Translations under genes and position numbers: made by a program | Shown: positions 49,324-56,426 of the stretch, in pieces | Position numbering within the stretch: the stretch's first letter is position 1 | How the letters are laid out: the number at the start of each line of letters is the position of its first letter | Notes under the pieces: generated by a model | What the model was told of the DNA's origin: nothing | Databases searched by the model: none | The model's input: the letters and a program-made list of their open reading frames with translations, nothing else | Source: CAZYSK01 sp964649415 | GTDB taxonomy: Bacteria; Chloroflexota; Anaerolineae; B4-G1 | Direction of reading: 5' to 3' | Assembly: GCA_964649415.1 (NCBI GenBank) | Contig: CAZYSK010000001.1 | Coordinates: 62,001 to 126,000, forward strand | Length of the DNA stretch: 64,000 bases

Positions 49324-49655
49324 CTGTTGGGGCTATGCCTGCGGAGCACGAGAAGGACAATGGCGAGGGCCAATACGATGCCCAGGGCCACCCACGCCAA
49401 AGCCGCTCCGGTCCAGGCAGCGGGCGCGGCCACGGACGCAGGCTCGGTATCCGCCGCGACGTCCGAAGCGGACGGCGTAGAGATCGGTGACGCGCCATGG
49501 ATGGAACGCGTAGGCACGGGGGACTGAGAGCTACCGGGGAGTACTGTGCCGCGCAGCCAGAGCACCGCGGCTGCGATGAGCACCGCTGCCAGTGCCAAGA
49601 ACAGCCATAGGTGGGAACGCGGACGTTGATCTTGCGCCCGATGCAACTGAGTCAT
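49320..49655 (-). CDS. small two-helix membrane protein, function unknown
   Basis: 111 residues, not recognised. N-terminal helix LWLFLALAAVLIAAAVLWL, a Ser/Pro/Thr/Ala-rich extracytoplasmic stretch of about 45 residues, and a second helix AALAWVALGIVLALAIVLLVL with a basic tail. A partial R1 (49619-49639) encodes part of the N-terminus. The ATG lies only 6 nt from a consensus -10 box, so the message is probably leaderless. It is translationally coupled to the glycosyltransferase that follows and may help it. Confidence 0.6.
   Translation of the reverse strand: MTQLHRAQDQRPRSHLWLFLALAAVLIAAAVLWLRGTVLPGSSQSPVPTRSIHGASPISTPSASDVAADTEPASVAAPAAWTGAALAWVALGIVLALAIVLLVLRRHSPNR
49619..49639 (+). 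repeat. diverged R1 element
   Basis: GCGGACGTTGATCTTGCGCC plus C. The gene on the minus strand reads it antisense (QDQRPRS). Confidence 0.7.
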
Positions 49656-49661
49656 ACGCCA

Positions 49662-49690
49662 ATTATAGCGCAACTCCCTTGCCACGCCAA
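49662..49690 (-). promoter_or_regulatory. promoter of a leaderless transcript
   Basis: TTGGCG (-35, 49685-49690), 17-bp spacer, TATAAT (-10, 49662-49667). The ATG at 49655 is where transcription should begin, with no room for a Shine-Dalgarno. Confidence 0.75.
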
Positions 49691-49766
49691 TCACGCGCGC
49701 GCCCTCGACATCCCGGCAGCGACCGTCCGCTCACGCCCACACCTCAGGGCTAGGCGGGAGTGACGC

Positions 49767-49795
49767 TTGTCATTTGGCTCCTGTGCGGTTAGAAT
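49767..49795 (+). promoter_or_regulatory. promoter of a second leaderless transcript, divergent
   Basis: TTGTCA (-35), 17-bp spacer, TAGAAT (-10, 49790-49795). The ATG at 49803 is 7 bp from the -10 box. Confidence 0.75.
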
Positions 49796-49802
49796 AGCGC
49801 CC

Positions 49803-51128
49803 ATGAACCCGAGACGGAGCGTGAGGCACCTACCTCGTGTCCTGCTGGTCACCATTGTCGCCGCCTACGTCGCGATCGGTGCTCTCTATGCCGTCTTCAC
49901 CCCCATCTGGCAAGTCCCCGACGAGCCCGCTCACTACAACTACGTGCGCGCACTGGCGGAAGGACGTGGCTTCCCGATCATCGAACCTGGCGACTACGAT
50001 CAGGCATACCTGGGCCGCCTCACATCGGAGCGCTTCCCCCCCGAGCTTTCGGTCGAGCCGCTGGAATACGAGGATCACCAGCCGCCGCTCTACTATCTGC
50101 TAGCAGTCCCGGTCTACCGGCTCTTCGACGGTGCGGTGCTCCCGCTGCGACTACTCTCGGTGGTGCTTGGGGCCACGCTCCTGGTCATCACGTTCGAGAC
50201 CGTTCGCGCCATCTTCCCGGCACAAGCGGATCTGGCGCTGGCGGCCGCCGCTTTCGTGGCCTTCATCCCTCAGCACGTTGCTATGACCGCCGGCGTGGAC
50301 AACGACACGCTGGCTGAGGTCGTGGTGGGCAGCACATTGTGGGCCCTGCTCACCTACGTCCGAGGGAACCACAGGGGACCGTGGCCCATTGGCCTGCTGC
50401 TGGGTGTCGCACTCCTGACAAAGACGACGGCCTACGTGGTCCTGGCAGTCGCCGTGATGGCGGTACTGATCCGCTGGCGGCGGGAGCGCCGGACCTGGGG
50501 GTGGATGGCGGGTCAACTGGCGCGCATGGCTGTCCCCGCGCTGCTGCTCTCCGCCGCCTGGTTTGTCCGCAACGGGCTCACCTACGGCTGGCGGGATCCG
50601 TTCGGACTGGCACGGCACAACGCGGTCGTCGAAGGGCAGATGCGCACCTCCGAGTACCTGGCACTCTACGGATGGGGGAATCTGCTGGACCGCATGGCCC
50701 GCTGGACGTTCCGAAGCTTCTGGGGGCAATTCGGCTGGATGGGCGTCGTGTTGCCGGCCCGCATCTACCAGGCTCTGGGCCTGTATTGCGCACTATTGCT
50801 CGGCGGCTTCCTGGCTTGGCTGCTCAGTCCGCGCCGTCCCAGGCTGACGTCGCTCCAGCGCGCCGGCCTGACCCTACTGCTCACATCCTGCGTCCTGACC
50901 GCGCTCTCCTTCCTCTGGTATAACCTGACATTCGTTCAACACCAAGGCCGCTACCTCTTCCCCGCCCTGATTCCTGTCGCTGTGGCAGCCGCCCTGGCCC
51001 TATGCACGCTGGCAGGGATTCTGCCGCGCCGCACGCGTGCCTGGGCCTTGGGTGCGCTGTTCGGCGGGATGGCGGCACTGGATGTGTACTGCCTGTTTGA
51101 GTTCATCATACCGTCTTTGGCGAGGTGA
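49803..51128 (+). CDS. GT-C fold membrane glycosyltransferase (family 39/DUF2142-like), short paralog
   Basis: 441 residues. Helix RVLLVTIVAAYVAIGALYAVF, acidic motif IWQVPDEPAHYNYVRALAEG, HQPPLYYLLAVPVYR, and about 10 helices. It matches the membrane part of the paralogs at 7159, 9586 and 13956 but has no C-terminal beta modules. ATG 49803 begins immediately after a promoter, without Shine-Dalgarno. The stop TGA lies within the GAGGTGA Shine-Dalgarno of the thioesterase gene, so the two form an operon. Confidence 0.85.
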   Translation: MNPRRSVRHLPRVLLVTIVAAYVAIGALYAVFTPIWQVPDEPAHYNYVRALAEGRGFPIIEPGDYDQAYLGRLTSERFPPELSVEPLEYEDHQPPLYYLLAVPVYRLFDGAVLPLRLLSVVLGATLLVITFETVRAIFPAQADLALAAAAFVAFIPQHVAMTAGVDNDTLAEVVVGSTLWALLTYVRGNHRGPWPIGLLLGVALLTKTTAYVVLAVAVMAVLIRWRRERRTWGWMAGQLARMAVPALLLSAAWFVRNGLTYGWRDPFGLARHNAVVEGQMRTSEYLALYGWGNLLDRMARWTFRSFWGQFGWMGVVLPARIYQALGLYCALLLGGFLAWLLSPRRPRLTSLQRAGLTLLLTSCVLTALSFLWYNLTFVQHQGRYLFPALIPVAVAAALALCTLAGILPRRTRAWALGALFGGMAALDVYCLFEFIIPSLAR

Positions 51129-51131
51129 GCG

Positions 51132-51542
51132 ATGCACGAACTGATCCCCGGCTTGATCGGCGAAGTGGAGACGAGCGTGACTGAGTCAGACACGGCGACC
51201 CGGTGGGGCAGCGGCCTGGTGCCCGTCTTCGGCACACCGGCCCTGGTGGGCTTGATGGAAGGAGCGGCGGTCAAGGCGCTGGCAGGACATCTGCCGCCGG
51301 GCCAGACGTCGGTAGGAGGCCACATAGACGTCCACCACTCGGCCCCCACGCCTGTGGGTCAGCGCGTCCGTGCCCGCGCCGAACTGCTCGAAGTACACGG
51401 GCGGCGGCTCACGTTCCACATCGAGGCTTGGGACGAGGCCGAACAGATCGGAGAGGCCACACACGAGCGCTTCATCGTGGATGAGGAGCGCTTCATCGCC
51501 CAGGCGAAGGCAAAAGCCCAGCCCCACCCGACAGCGCCATAG
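51132..51542 (+). CDS. FlK-like hotdog thioesterase
   Basis: 136 residues, single hotdog domain. The spacing of Thr in GTPALVGLMEGA, Glu eight residues on, and His about 25-26 further (GGHIDVHHSAP) fits the Thr-Glu-His catalytic set known in fluoroacetyl-CoA thioesterase. Members hydrolyse small acyl-CoA thioesters in the cytoplasm; fluoroacetyl-CoA itself is unlikely to be the natural substrate. GAGGTGAGCG precedes the ATG. It is convergent with the PIG-L gene, 21 bp apart. Confidence 0.87.
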   Translation: MHELIPGLIGEVETSVTESDTATRWGSGLVPVFGTPALVGLMEGAAVKALAGHLPPGQTSVGGHIDVHHSAPTPVGQRVRARAELLEVHGRRLTFHIEAWDEAEQIGEATHERFIVDEERFIAQAKAKAQPHPTAP

Positions 51543-51563
51543 ACCGGGCAACACCCTCCGGCG

Positions 51564-52385
51564 TCACGCATCCAGCATCCAGTAGCGCTCCACAGCACCG
51601 CCGCCGTGCCGTTGTGCGAACGCGCGTATGGAGGCTGCCATGTCCGCCCCGTTGTCCCAGAAGGTGCTGATCTGGGAGCGATAGCACGCGATGGCGGCCG
51701 TCTTGGCACGCAGCGCCTCCTCGGAGAGCGACACGATATCTGCTCTCGCCCGCCTGTCGCCCAGTGCGGCGCGGACCCCCTCGGTGTCTTCGGCGTAGGG
51801 GAAATCCTCGTAATACGTCAATGTGCGTCCAGAGCCCTCCGCAGCGCGGCGGACGACCTGATGGTCCACATGGTGTCCGACCCCCAACGGCGCATAGAGC
51901 GTGCTGTCCCGCGCCAGCGGCAGTCTCGTCAGCCGGCCCACCAGCTCGCCGATCAGACCCCCGTCAGCGGAATGCATCTCGCCCCACAGCGCCTTTTCGT
52001 CAGGGTAGAGAAAGCGTCCGTCGGCGGCCTGACGGTAGATGCAATCGGCATAGGGCCAATGGCACGCGTCCGCTCCGAGGCGAGCCAGCGCCGTCAGGTC
52101 TTCGTCCCGCCGACTGGGCGTCGACGTAGCCAACGTCGACCGTGGACGGTCGGAGTCGATGTCTGCCACGTCGTCCAGGCCTGCCCAACGGCTATGCAGC
52201 TCCCGGACAAACGGCGACAGCTCCGCGCCCGGGGGAGGAGATCCGGCGAAAACCGTGAGCACCAACACGCGGTCGCCCGCCTGCACCTGCTGCCAGATGG
52301 TCCCCCCACAGGACAGAACAGCGTCGTCCAGATGCGGGGAAAGGTAGATCCTATTCGCGCTGGCTTGCACAGCTAGACAGTTCAC
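51564..52385 (-). CDS. PIG-L family deacetylase with R2 insertion
   Basis: 273 residues. Zinc motif SPHLDDAVLSCGG near the N-terminus (HxxDD) and the distal GVGHHVDHQVVRRAA (HxDH). Family members de-N-acetylate GlcNAc-type sugars, such as GlcNAc-inositol or undecaprenyl-linked sugars. An R1/R2 sequence encodes ADIDSDRPRSTLATSTPSR from residue 74, in a loop between RWAGLDDV and RRDEDLTALARLGA. GTG 52385 is used; it lies 6-7 bp from a TAATAT box that overlaps the divergent fmdB promoter, so it may be leaderless. Fits a role in the cell's glycan metabolism, but no direct partner is visible. Confidence 0.9.
   Translation of the reverse strand: MNCLAVQASANRIYLSPHLDDAVLSCGGTIWQQVQAGDRVLVLTVFAGSPPPGAELSPFVRELHSRWAGLDDVADIDSDRPRSTLATSTPSRRDEDLTALARLGADACHWPYADCIYRQAADGRFLYPDEKALWGEMHSADGGLIGELVGRLTRLPLARDSTLYAPLGVGHHVDHQVVRRAAEGSGRTLTYYEDFPYAEDTEGVRAALGDRRARADIVSLSEEALRAKTAAIACYRSQISTFWDNGADMAASIRAFAQRHGGGAVERYWMLDA
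52118..52168 (-). repeat. R2-type element inside the PIG-L gene
   Basis: GCGTCGACGTAGCCAACGTC, GACCGTGGACGGTCGG, AGTCGATGTCTGCC. Sense orientation; the GCA beginning ADIDSDR is codon 74, in the same phase as the R1 copies. Confidence 0.85.
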
Positions 52386-52393
52386 GGTATAAT
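52365..52393 (+). promoter_or_regulatory. fmdB promoter, overlapping a divergent -10 box
   Basis: TTGCAC (-35, 52365-52370), 17-bp spacer, TATAAT (-10, 52388-52393). On the minus strand TAATAT (52397-52392) lies 6 bp before the PIG-L GTG, so the two promoters overlap. Confidence 0.75.
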
Positions 52394-52431
52394 ATTACCT
52401 TAGTGGACTCTACGGGAGGTTCTATTCCAGT

Positions 52432-52788
52432 ATGCCGTTGTATGAGTATCAGTGTGAAGCTTGCGGTGTCCGGTTTGAACGCCGGCAGCACATCGACGAA
52501 GAAGCAGTGAAGGTTTGCCCAGAATGTGGAGGCAAGGTGCACCGCCTGATTCATCCTGTTGGCGTGATATTCAAGGGCTCTGGCTTCTACGTCACTGACA
52601 ACCGCGCCAAGTCGTCCACCGCGATACCGCGAAACGCCAAGAAACACTCGGACAAGCCCCAGGGAAGCACGTCTGCAAGCGAGAGTAGCAAGAGCGGCAA
52701 GAGCGACGAGAGCGGCAAGAGCGACGAGAGCAGCAAGAGCAACGAGAGCAGCAAGGCTAGCAAAGGGAGCGGCTCAAAGAGCGACTAA
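52432..52788 (+). CDS. FmdB-family zinc ribbon protein with Ser/Lys/Glu/Asp repeat tail
   Basis: 118 residues. MPLYEYQCEACGVRFE and CPECGGKVHRLI give the two CxxC knuckles of the FmdB regulatory zinc ribbon; KGSGFYVTDNR ends the domain. Residues about 78-118 are a low-complexity tail of S-K-S-D-E-S and S-K-S-N-E-S units, encoded by tandem AGCGGCAAGAGCGACGAG-type repeats. FmdB-type proteins are common small proteins of unclear function. GGGAGG precedes the ATG, and a consensus promoter lies upstream. Confidence 0.9.
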   Translation: MPLYEYQCEACGVRFERRQHIDEEAVKVCPECGGKVHRLIHPVGVIFKGSGFYVTDNRAKSSTAIPRNAKKHSDKPQGSTSASESSKSGKSDESGKSDESSKSNESSKASKGSGSKSD

Positions 52789-52808
52789 GGGGCAACGCCT
52801 ACAGCACA

Positions 52809-52836
52809 GCGGGCATGGGTGCTCACCCACGCCCGC
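52809..52836 (+). terminator. 12-bp stem-loop after fmdB
   Basis: GCGGGCATGGGT-GCTC-ACCCACGCCCGC with one A-C mismatch, starting 21 bp after the fmdB stop, followed by CTCTAGCTTCT. Likely rho-independent, though the T-run is poor. Confidence 0.6.
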
Positions 52837-52881
52837 CTCTAGCTTCTACCCCACGTTCTAGGGCCCTGTCTGGCGGGCCCA

Positions 52882-53181
52882 CTACAGTTGAAACCCCCCA
52901 CTGGCGCGGACTATCTTCTGAGTGTAGTCGGTCACGTAGACGAGTAGCTTCTTCTTCAACTTGCGCCACTCATCCGAGGCGAGCGCATGCTGCAGGCTCT
53001 CCAAATCCTCCATCACGCCGCCGGTGAGGATCTGTGGCCGGTCACCGTACTGCGTGTACCACGCATCGGTAGGCTGGACACCGAGCTTGACCAGCCCCGG
53101 CCCGAAATCTCGAACCACGAACTCGAAGTACTCGTCCTCCCGTCCCGGCCTGATGTTCCAGGACATCAGAAGCTTGAACAT
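52882..53181 (-). CDS. conserved small protein, ferredoxin-like (Dabb/NIPSNAP-like) fold suspected
   Basis: 99 residues, not assigned to a named family. The pattern MFKLLMSWNIRPGREDEYFEFV, then GGVMEDLESLQHALASDEWRKLKKKLL, resembles dimeric alpha-beta barrel proteins, in which a helix follows an opening strand and the C-terminal helix follows a shorter strand. ATG 53181 has GAGGAG 5 nt upstream. No functional residues can be named. It stands alone, downstream of the TPR gene with a 70-bp gap. Confidence 0.65.
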   Translation of the reverse strand: MFKLLMSWNIRPGREDEYFEFVVRDFGPGLVKLGVQPTDAWYTQYGDRPQILTGGVMEDLESLQHALASDEWRKLKKKLLVYVTDYTQKIVRASGGFQL

Positions 53182-53251
53182 GCCCACTCCTCAACCGCTT
53201 TCACAGATCCGACAGACACCAGAATAGCCCTCGCTCAGACTCGACCAGGGC

Positions 53252-54034
53252 TCACGGGCACCCCAGCGCGCCCAGCGCCTGCTCACCCTGGGTGCGCCAG
53301 CTTGCCGGTGGGTCAAGCGCCAGGAAATCGCTGTACGCCTGGCAGGCGCCCGGCGTGTCACCGCTCCGTGCGTATGCCTCCCCTAGCGCGTAGTATGCCT
53401 GGGGCAGATCCGGCGCCTGTTCGACAGCTTGTTGCAGCACCTCGACGGCGGCTGCATAGTCTGCTTGCTGGATATAGACGTTTCCCATGCCGATGAGCGC
53501 CTCAGGCATGCCCTCCCTCAACTCCAATGCCCGCTCGAACTCGGACGTCGCCTGCTCCATGAGCTGCAAGTCCAATGAAGCCATCGCGTCGGTCCCCGAG
53601 AGCGCCAAGACAAGGTAGGCGGCACCCAGTTGATAGTGCGAGTCTGGATCATCGGGATCTATCGCCAACGCAGCCTCAAACTCAGCCGCAGCACTGTTGG
53701 GGTCCTGCAACTGGAAGAACGTCACACCCAGGTTATGGTGAGCGGCGGCGTTGTCAGGGTCGAGCGCTATCACCGTGCGGAACTCGTCCTCGGCCTTGAG
53801 CAACTCACCGATCTGGTTGTACGCCTGCCCCAGCAGGAAATGCGCCTCGCTGCTCCCCGGGTCCAGCTCGATCGCAGACTCTAGATCGACAACCGCCTCG
53901 GCGGGTTCATCCACTTCCAGGTGAGCACGGCCTGACTCCAACAAGCTCTCCAGGTCTGTGCCGTCGGACTCTGCCTGGCACGCAACCAACACCACCACGA
54001 GCAGCGCAGCGATGAACACAAGAGGTCTCCGCAT
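53252..54034 (-). CDS. TPR-repeat lipoprotein
   Basis: 260 residues. Signal peptide with lipobox VVLVAC, then six or so TPR units (AIELDPGSSEAHFLLGQAYNQIG, VIALDPDNAAAHHNLGVTFFQL, ALAIDPDDPDSHYQLGAAYLVL and so on). Probably a surface-anchored protein-protein interaction scaffold. ATG 54034 uses the GGAGGGTGAG that spans the stop of the metallo-hydrolase gene, with which it is cotranscribed. No enzymatic domain is seen. Confidence 0.88.
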   Translation of the reverse strand: MRRPLVFIAALLVVVLVACQAESDGTDLESLLESGRAHLEVDEPAEAVVDLESAIELDPGSSEAHFLLGQAYNQIGELLKAEDEFRTVIALDPDNAAAHHNLGVTFFQLQDPNSAAAEFEAALAIDPDDPDSHYQLGAAYLVLALSGTDAMASLDLQLMEQATSEFERALELREGMPEALIGMGNVYIQQADYAAAVEVLQQAVEQAPDLPQAYYALGEAYARSGDTPGACQAYSDFLALDPPASWRTQGEQALGALGCP

Positions 54035-54035
54035 C

Positions 54036-54689
54036 TCACCCTCCATTCCGTAGCCTGGGTTCCAGGACGATGACCTGAGTTTCCTCTGACAAGCTGGACC
54101 GACTGACCTTGAGCACCTCCTGACTATCCACGTTCTCCAGCCCCATCTCCTTCAGGAAACGGCCCAACGTGCCCAGCTTGAGCTTCAGACCGGGAATCTT
54201 ATAATACATCGGGACGACGATATTCGGCTCGAAGAGGCTGATCACTTCGGACGCGCGCGCCGTACTGAGGCTCCCGCCGCCCCCCACAGGCACGAGCAGG
54301 ATGTTCACTGCACCCAGGTTCTCCACCTGAGACTGAGCGGGCACGTGCCCCAGCCGTCCCAGGTGGCACACCGTCAGCCCATCGTATTCAAAGGTGAAAA
54401 CCGTATTGGGCCCACGCAATGCCCCCCGCTTGTCGTCCGCGAAGGTAGCCGTGCCGGATATGAACACGCCGCCGATCTCGTACTCGCCCGGCCCGTCCAG
54501 AAGCTTGGACGGCCCGCGCACGCCGGATGTGAAACGACAATCGGGGTCATCGTGACTCAGTGTGACGACACCTGCGCGGAGACGCGGAAGTGATAGGCCG
54601 ACGTCGGGGGGATAGGGATCGGTCACGACTGCCACCATACCCCGCTGGTTCAGCCGGAAACAAGTCTGTCCGTACCAGGTGATCTCCAT
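54036..54689 (-). CDS. metallo-beta-lactamase-fold protein with degenerate metal motif
   Basis: 217 residues, Lactamase_B_3/UPF0173-like. Opening MEITWYGQTCFRLNQRG and DPYPPD are typical, as are GPGEYEIGGVFISG and VCHLGRLGHV. The usual HxHxDH motif is reduced to LSHDDPDC, so metal binding and catalysis are doubtful. ATG 54689 is preceded by GAGAG. It heads an operon with the TPR lipoprotein, under a consensus promoter at 54730-54758. Function unknown. Confidence 0.82.
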   Translation of the reverse strand: MEITWYGQTCFRLNQRGMVAVVTDPYPPDVGLSLPRLRAGVVTLSHDDPDCRFTSGVRGPSKLLDGPGEYEIGGVFISGTATFADDKRGALRGPNTVFTFEYDGLTVCHLGRLGHVPAQSQVENLGAVNILLVPVGGGGSLSTARASEVISLFEPNIVVPMYYKIPGLKLKLGTLGRFLKEMGLENVDSQEVLKVSRSSLSEETQVIVLEPRLRNGG

Positions 54690-54729
54690 GTGTGATATCT
54701 CTCCGCAGCGCCCGTAGTGAATCGAGCGA

Positions 54730-54758
54730 ATTATACTGTGAATCCAGATTCCGGGCAA
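54730..54758 (-). promoter_or_regulatory. promoter of the metallo-hydrolase/TPR operon
   Basis: TTGCCC (-35, 54753-54758), 17-bp spacer, TATAAT (-10, 54730-54735), giving a 5' leader of about 35 nt with a Shine-Dalgarno. The promoter lies in the short gap after glpD. Confidence 0.75.
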
Positions 54759-54774
54759 TGACCAGCCCGTGAGG

Positions 54775-56421
54775 TCACCCCTGCCGCCATTGCTGTGTGA
54801 GGGCTACCTGGGCGGTGTAGTCGGCTACCTGGCGCTCGATCTCCAATTCGTCCCAGCCCAGACGCGGAGCCATCAGCTCGGCCACGGCCCGAGCCCTTCC
54901 GATCCCGCCGTCTCGCGTCTCGTAGATCACGTGCGTGCGGCGCATAAGCACATCGCACACGGTCAGAGCCATTTCGTGCTGCACAGCGTAGAGGACCTCC
55001 GCCAGCAGGTACCGATTCTCCGGCACAATGCGCTCTCCCAAGGCCGGGTTCTCCTCAGCGTAGGCCAGCACCCACGCGGCATCACGACCGTACGTGTCCA
55101 CCAGGTATTCCCCGGCCACCTCATCCACGCCGCTCACGGGCACCGGTTCTATCTGCGCGCCCTCCAAGGGCTCCCGCGTCCGGCACTGAGATCGCGCGTG
55201 GATGCCGAACTCCCCTGCCAGCCTCTGCGCAACCCGGCTGGTCATTTGCTCGCCCATGAGCCGATGGGTGGTCAGTTTGCCACCTGCAACGGTGAAGAGG
55301 CCAGACTCAGCCTCGACAATCACGTGCTCCCGAGAAACCGATGACGGGTTGCCAGGGGCCGAAACGAGCGGGCGTAGGCCGGCAAACGTGCTGACGACGT
55401 CGTCTTCATCCATCTGAGCCCCAGGGAACGTTTGCTGGATCGCTTCCAGAAGATACTCAACGTCCTCGGTCGTAGCGCCGGGGGTGTCCATGTCCCCCTG
55501 GTAGTCGGTGTCCGTAGTGCCGATGAGCGTAAAATCCCCCCAGGGAATCAAGAAGACGTGCCGGCCATCGCGAGGAACACCAAATATGACCGCGTGCTGG
55601 CTGCGCAAGCGCGCCTGAGGGATGAGCAAGTGAATACCCTTGGTCGGCCGTACCATCGGTTCCCGGTGATCCCCGTCCAGATCGAGGACATCGTCAGTCC
55701 AGACGCCGGTGGCGTTGACGACGACACGGGCGCGCACCTCAACCTCCCGCCCGGCGACCTCATCCCGCACACAAGCGCCGACGACCTGCCCGCCCGCATG
55801 CATCAGGCCAACCACGCGGGCGTAGTTGGCCGTGACTGTGCCATGGAGATGCGCAGCCTTGGCGGTCGTCAGCGTCAAGCGGGCATCGTTCACCTGAGCG
55901 TCGTAGTAGCGGCCCGCACTGAGCAGACTCCGTCCAGCAACCAAAGGCTCACGTTGCCGCACTTCCTCCGGGGACAGCCAGCTGTGGTTCTGCACGTTAC
56001 GAAACAGGCTCAGTGCATCGTACAACACCATCGCAGCGCGTATCTTCAGCGCGGAGGGCTTCTGGGCCCGGTAGATCGGATAGATGAACGGCAACGGACG
56101 CACCAGCCGGGGAGCGATGCTGCGCATCACGCGTCGCTCGCTACAGGCATCGAAAACCAGCTTGAACCCACCGTACTCCAGGTAGCGGATGCCGCCGTGG
56201 ATCAGCCGCGTGGAGCGACTGCTGGTCCCGCTGGCAAAATCCTGCCTCTCGACGAGCGCGGTGCGGAACCCTCGCAAGCTCGCGTCTCGAGCAACAGCCA
56301 CGCCGGTGATACCGCCGCCGATGATCAACAGGTCGAACTCCTCCTGGGCCAGGCGCTCCACATTTTCGTTGCGCACGGCGGCGGAGAAGGGACGACCCAG
56401 AGAAACGCCGCTCTCTTCCAT
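54775..56421 (-). CDS. glpD: FAD-dependent glycerol-3-phosphate dehydrogenase
   Basis: 548 residues. FAD-binding DLLIIGGGITGVAVARDASLRG near the N-terminus, then ERQDFASGTSSRSTRLIHGGIRYLEYG, a GlpD hallmark, TKGIHLLIPQ, and the C-terminal domain (VCDVLMRRTHVIYETRDGG). It oxidises sn-glycerol-3-phosphate to DHAP, passing electrons to quinone at the membrane. ATG 56421 lies 5 bp after the stop of the ADPS-like gene. Together the two genes could feed DHAP-based lipid synthesis. Confidence 0.92.
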   Translation of the reverse strand: MEESGVSLGRPFSAAVRNENVERLAQEEFDLLIIGGGITGVAVARDASLRGFRTALVERQDFASGTSSRSTRLIHGGIRYLEYGGFKLVFDACSERRVMRSIAPRLVRPLPFIYPIYRAQKPSALKIRAAMVLYDALSLFRNVQNHSWLSPEEVRQREPLVAGRSLLSAGRYYDAQVNDARLTLTTAKAAHLHGTVTANYARVVGLMHAGGQVVGACVRDEVAGREVEVRARVVVNATGVWTDDVLDLDGDHREPMVRPTKGIHLLIPQARLRSQHAVIFGVPRDGRHVFLIPWGDFTLIGTTDTDYQGDMDTPGATTEDVEYLLEAIQQTFPGAQMDEDDVVSTFAGLRPLVSAPGNPSSVSREHVIVEAESGLFTVAGGKLTTHRLMGEQMTSRVAQRLAGEFGIHARSQCRTREPLEGAQIEPVPVSGVDEVAGEYLVDTYGRDAAWVLAYAEENPALGERIVPENRYLLAEVLYAVQHEMALTVCDVLMRRTHVIYETRDGGIGRARAVAELMAPRLGWDELEIERQVADYTAQVALTQQWRQG

Positions 56422-56426
56422 AACCC

